Below, piece by piece: positions 60,357 to 64,000 of a DNA stretch of 64,000 nt. The position numbers and the translations under genes were made by a program. The notes under the pieces are model-generated. The model saw only the letters and a list, made by a program, of their open reading frames with translations. It did no database searches and was not told where the DNA came from. The DNA comes from Prunus persica. Taxonomy: Eukaryota > Streptophyta > Magnoliopsida > Rosales > Rosaceae. The stretch lies in contig NC_034010.1 in NCBI RefSeq assembly GCF_000346465.2, forward strand, positions 7,697,103 through 7,761,102, written 5' to 3'. Numbering within the stretch: the first letter of the stretch is position 1; each line of letters opens with the position of its first letter.

Positions 60357-61131
60357 ATTTGCCCGTAATTCTACCCATGAGAGCAAGGCCTTGTGTTGGC
60401 AAAGAATAATGGAGTGCAGGAGTCATGTGTCTTTGACTTGTAAACCTCAAACTGATCCGCCAAGTCATTCTTGAAAGCTCGATAGATGTGTTTGATAAAA
60501 CGATCATGCACAAACTACATTCATTCTCTCAATGAACCTACTCTTTTTAATGTGATTGTCTTCCCTTGCATGCCCTCTGTTTGCTTTTGGATTTTTGAGT
60601 CCAAATTTTAAGCTCAACGTTTGTCTTGAACTAACTGAAGGAAGGTCTTTAAAAAAATTGAAATGGTATCTGGATGAGGATCTGCCTCATGAATGCAAGA
60701 AGAAGAGCGATGATTTATTGTTGAGTTTTTATCTTAATTTTTTTCAAGATCAGCAGATGTTTTCCAATTGATAAAATATTTTCAACAATAGCTAAAAGTT
60801 AATATGCTTAGCCAGAAAGTAGAAGCACTACTGAAATAATACAAGTCATGAATTTGTTTTGGAAGAAATAGATGTGCAGTTGGAGTTAGATTTGAAAATT
60901 GAATTGCATAAGTAGTTGTGCAGGAAACTTTCAGTCTCTGTTAGGCTACTTTTGTGCAGCAAATGAACACTAGAATACATGATCGTTAGCATCTGCAAAG
61001 CTATTTTTGTGAGTATATAATAGGCAATGTCACTCCAATCCAAGCTATGCTAATCAAATGAAGTTATAACTACAAATAGATCATCACCTGACAATAGAGT
61101 AGGTGTAAACTCAATCTACAAGATAGTTTTA

Positions 61132-61169
<38 letters not shown>

Positions 61170-61752
61170 AAAGATATATTGAGAGAGGGGAATCAAACCT
61201 AAGACCTCAGGTGCAAGAGTAAATGATTTTAACCACTTGAGCTACAAACCCCTTGCCTTTATTTTGTTTATTATTTGGGAACATTTATCCAATCCCTTTC
61301 CACTTGAGCTAAAGCCAAAGGATCACTTTTCCATTGTTATGGGAGATTCTAAACTTGCCTTTTAACTGTTTCATACTAAATGAATTTTTTTAGAGTGCTC
61401 ATGTGACTTGCATGTGGCAGGTTTAATGTTAGAGGGGCGCTGCATACAACAGTAGTACACAAGACTTTTTCCCAAAAAATAAGAAAAACACCCCACAACA
61501 ATAGAAATGTCACTAGACAAATATTTCCGCAGTAAATAATTTTTATCACAACGTTATATTGCTTACAAAGAGTGATTGCGAACAAGGAATAAAGAACAGG
61601 GCACAAAATAAAATGATATATCAGTATATAAAAATCACACTGCCTGATTGGCAGTGGAGAACAGTTACAGATGCTGTGAGTTTCTGGTAAGGCAAGAACT
61701 CTTTAATTTGTGAATAAGGTCTAACAAAACTGGATACTTGACAGGTTTGAGT
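60357..61752. other. Intergenic between two convergent genes
   Basis: Holds the 3' UTR of the reductase (an AATAAT at 60405 may serve polyadenylation) and, at the far end, the 3' UTR of the minus-strand repeat-protein gene. A CT microsatellite at 61133-61168 is followed by a tRNA-like block (next entry). No gene. Confidence 0.5.
61133..61252 (-). repeat. tRNA-derived SINE-like fragment with CT microsatellite tail
   Basis: The minus strand reads GGGGTTTGTAGCTCAAGTGG near 61252, like a tRNA 5' end with A box, and then AGGTTTGATTCCCC near 61195, like a B box. It ends in a CT/GA repeat. It does not fold into a full tRNA by eye, so a SINE remnant is the best guess. Confidence 0.35.
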
Positions 61753-63981
61753 TTATGTTTCAACTTCCCCCAATACATTTTTCGAAATCGAGGTTTCCCT
61801 CCTCTCTTTACTATCATTCAGTTTGCTGCTCACTTCCGTTGGCATCAGTTCTGTTTCAAGATCCTTTGACTCTTTGCTGCTGACTTCCATTGGCCCTAGT
61901 TTTGCTTCAAAATCCTTTGAGTGTTTGCTGATCACTTCATTTGGCCCTATTTTTGCTTCAACATCCTGTCGGGGCTTGCTGCTAACTTCCTTTGGCCCTA
62001 GTTTAGCATCAAGATCCATAGGGATTTCGCTATTCACTTCCTTTGACCCTAGTTTTGCTTCAAGATCTTCTGCAGGTTTGCCGCTCACTTCATTTGGCCC
62101 AAATTTTGCTTCAAGATCCTCTGAGAGTTTGCTGCTCGTTTTGTCTGGCCCTACTTTTGTTTCAAGCCCTTCTAGGGGTTTGCTGCCTACTTCTTTTGGC
62201 CCTAGTTTTGTTTCAACATCCTCTGGGGATTTGCTGCTCACTTCCTTTGGCCCAAGTTTTGCTTCAAGATCCTCTGAGAGTTTGCTGCTCGTTTTGTCTG
62301 GCACTACTTTTGTTTCAAGACCCTCTATGGGTTTGCTGCCTACTTCCTTTGGCCCTGGTTTTGTTTCAACATCCTCTGGGGATTTGCTGCTCACTTCCTT
62401 TGGCCTAAGTTTTGCTTCAAGATCCTCTGGGGACTTGCTGCTGACTTCCTTTGGGCCAAGTTTTGCTTGAAGATCCTCTGAGTGTTTGCTGCTTGCTTCC
62501 CTTGGCCCTAGATTTATTTCAAGATCCTCTGTGGATTTGTTGCTGCTTACTTCTTTTGGCACTAGTATTGTTTCAACATCCTCGAGTGGTTTGCTATTCA
62601 CTTCCTTTGGTCCAAGTTTTGCTTCAAGATCTTCAGGGGTTTTGCTGCTCACTTCCTTTGGCCTTAGTTCTACTTCATGATCTTCTGGGGATTTTCCACT
62701 CACTTCCTTAGGCTCAAGTTTTCCTCCAAGATCCTCCTGGGGTTTGCTGCTTACTTCTTTTCTCCCTAGTTTTTCTTCAACATCCTCTGGGGTTTTGTTG
62801 CTCACTTCCTTAGGCCCTAATTTTTCTTCAAGATCCTCGGGAGGTTTGCTGCTCAAATCTATTGACTCTAGTTCTGCTTCAAGATCCTCTGGGTGCTTGC
62901 TGCTCACTTCCATTGGTCCTAGTTTTGCTCCAAGATCCTCTGGGTGCTTGCTGCTGCTCACTTCCATTGGCCCCATTTTTGCTTCAACATCCTCTTGGGT
63001 TTTGTTGCTCACTTCCTTAGGCCCTAATTTTGTTTCAAAATCCTCTGGCTGCTTGCTGCTCACTTCCATTGGCCCAAGTTTGGCTTCAATTTCCTTGACT
63101 GAATAAGTTAATGATCTCACATCTCGAGCATCTGCTAATTGACTGGATGATGATGCCTGTCATGTAACATGAAATGTGCTTGTCTTAGTTAGCAGAGGGA
63201 CAAAGTATTTGGTATCATTCTAGACAAATACACAGCATCATAAATACATTGCTAATAAGAACTATAAAAAAAATTGCAGAGAAGCACTCAATTCCAGCAT
63301 GCATATTCCCAAAAGGTAATCACACTCCTGTCCAAAAGCAATCAAGGAAAATAGTTTTCCTGTTACATTTCTCAATATCCTGAAGCATTAAAAGCTTTTA
63401 TAAAATCTACATATGGGTGTACACTACCACAAATTGTACCGCATGTAAAATATCTTTTGGAAACACCCATATGTAAGAATTGTTTTCACAAAAACAAATT
63501 GAAAAGCTTTTGTTCAACTACATTTCTACATGGTTAAAAGAGAATTGCAATTACTGGATTGAAGAGTATAACTGAGTCTTAAAATGGCTAATCATAGCAG
63601 AGCACTCCCTCGAGCTGTTCTAATGAAGAAAGATGGAAGTATACAGATCCATAAAGATATTGGCAATCGGAATATTTAGTACTTAGCATGCCACTGTACA
63701 AGCAGATTTATTTTTCTTATTCAATGCTTTTAAGTATTTTATATATAAGTTTGCCTATAAGAAATTGCAGATTATTGTGGTAATTTGACCTTAAAATTAT
63801 TAACATAAATGCAAGGAAAATACCATGAAACTCACTTTTTTTAGTCGCTCCAGCTGTTTTTCCAGATCCTCCGCCGATGCTTCCTTGTGAATACTTTGAA
63901 GAACAAAAAGCAAGTGAGAATGGAGATCATCTGAATTATGTTGCTCAACTTTACAGTGTGGAATAGGAGATTGACAACCCA
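61753..63981 (-). CDS. Unrecognised protein with about 25 tandem 17-residue repeats (C-terminal part; gene continues off-window)
   Basis: Two minus-strand exons: 63836-63981 (acceptor TATGCAG, donor AAA|GTGAGT) and the last exon 61753-63156 (acceptor CATGACAG, stop TAA). They join in phase 0 between ERLKK and ASSSSQLADARDV. The first encodes HSHLLFVLQSIHKEASAEDL and an amphipathic EKQLERLKK. The last exon encodes about 25 units of EAKLGPKEVSSKSPEDL (17 residues, 51 bp), with a conserved Leu4, Gly5, Pro6, Val9, Ser10-11, Lys12 and Glu15-Asp16 pattern, ending in a unique tail (SISKNVLGEVET). Highly charged and without Cys or Trp in the repeats, it is probably extended or helical and non-globular. 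I do not recognise the protein. Its 5' exons lie beyond 64000. Confidence 0.8.
61840..63115 (-). repeat. Coding minisatellite, 51 bp unit
   Basis: About 25 imperfect tandem copies within the last exon of the gene above. A three-unit (153 bp) higher-order repeat is seen at 62100-62405: two adjacent copies with GAGAGTTTGCTGCTCGTTTT starting at 62123 and 62276. Confidence 0.9.
63157..63835 (-). other. Intron of the repeat-protein gene
   Basis: 679 bp AT-rich intron, donor AAA|GTGAGT, acceptor ACATGACAG. Nothing nested seen. Confidence 0.75.
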
Positions 63982-64000
63982 CTGCATAGAAAGGACAACT

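Noticed and set aside
61823..62711. Several + frames opposite the 17-residue repeat exon
   Set aside because: Long only because the minus-strand repeats impose a periodic frame; no splice signals or family match on the + strand.
61840..63115. CRISPR-like regular repeats
   Set aside because: Contiguous 51 bp coding units without spacers, in a eukaryotic exon; not a CRISPR array.

Overview
This is a stretch of plant nuclear genome, almost certainly a woody eudicot. The evidence is spliced genes with GT-AG introns, a nucleus-encoded organellar gyrase A, an aldose-6-phosphate-reductase-type aldo-keto reductase, and deep nesting of plant Ty3/gypsy (Tat-type), Ty1/copia, hAT, Mutator-like, CACTA and probable Helitron sequences. 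Rosid affinity is plausible, but species is not determined. About 75% of the window is transposon-derived.

Host genes. (1) + strand, 459-7740: the last 14 exons (499 codons) of organelle-targeted DNA gyrase subunit A; the 5' part lies outside the window. (2) - strand, 21880-22988: a two-exon REX1-B domain protein of 214 residues. (3) + strand, 56225-60356: a six-exon aldo-keto reductase of 309 residues, close to NADP-dependent D-sorbitol-6-phosphate dehydrogenase / mannose-6-phosphate reductase; its second intron appears to start with GC instead of GT. (4) - strand, 61753-63981 and continuing out of the window: the 3' part of an unrecognised gene whose last exon encodes about 25 tandem copies of a 17-residue acidic/lysine-rich unit.

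Transposon landscape. 8.6-9.4 kb holds an inverted-repeat element. 9.7-17.9 kb holds copia-type remnants in opposite orientation, so that about 1.6 kb is repeated as an inverted pair. 18.3 kb has a probable Helitron 3' end, and 19.4-20.6 kb two small hAT-like elements. From 24.1 kb a Tat-type gypsy element (gag, protease, RT, RNase H, start of integrase) is split by a 7.0 kb non-coding LTR element (26596-33628, target duplication CAGCG). That element is itself split by a 2.16 kb solo LTR (29311-31469, duplication ATAAT). A second Tat-type element (LTR 38096-38883, gag, protease, start of RT to 46592) is interrupted by a nearly full-length, mutated Tnt1-like copia element (39815-44823). Next come a decayed Ac-like hAT transposase (46.6-49.5 kb) carrying a Mutator-like MITE, an inverted-repeat element (50.6-51.5 kb), and a 2.8 kb LTR with primer-binding site (minus strand, 51842-54678) carrying a CACTA MITE.

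The four host genes show no sign of working as one pathway; they look like ordinary neighbours separated by transposon accumulation. No operon, CRISPR array, rRNA or intact tRNA gene was seen. I found no clear evidence of a new biological system. The most unusual host-gene observations are the 17-residue repeat protein with its higher-order repeat, and the GC-AG intron placed right after the catalytic lysine codon of the reductase.
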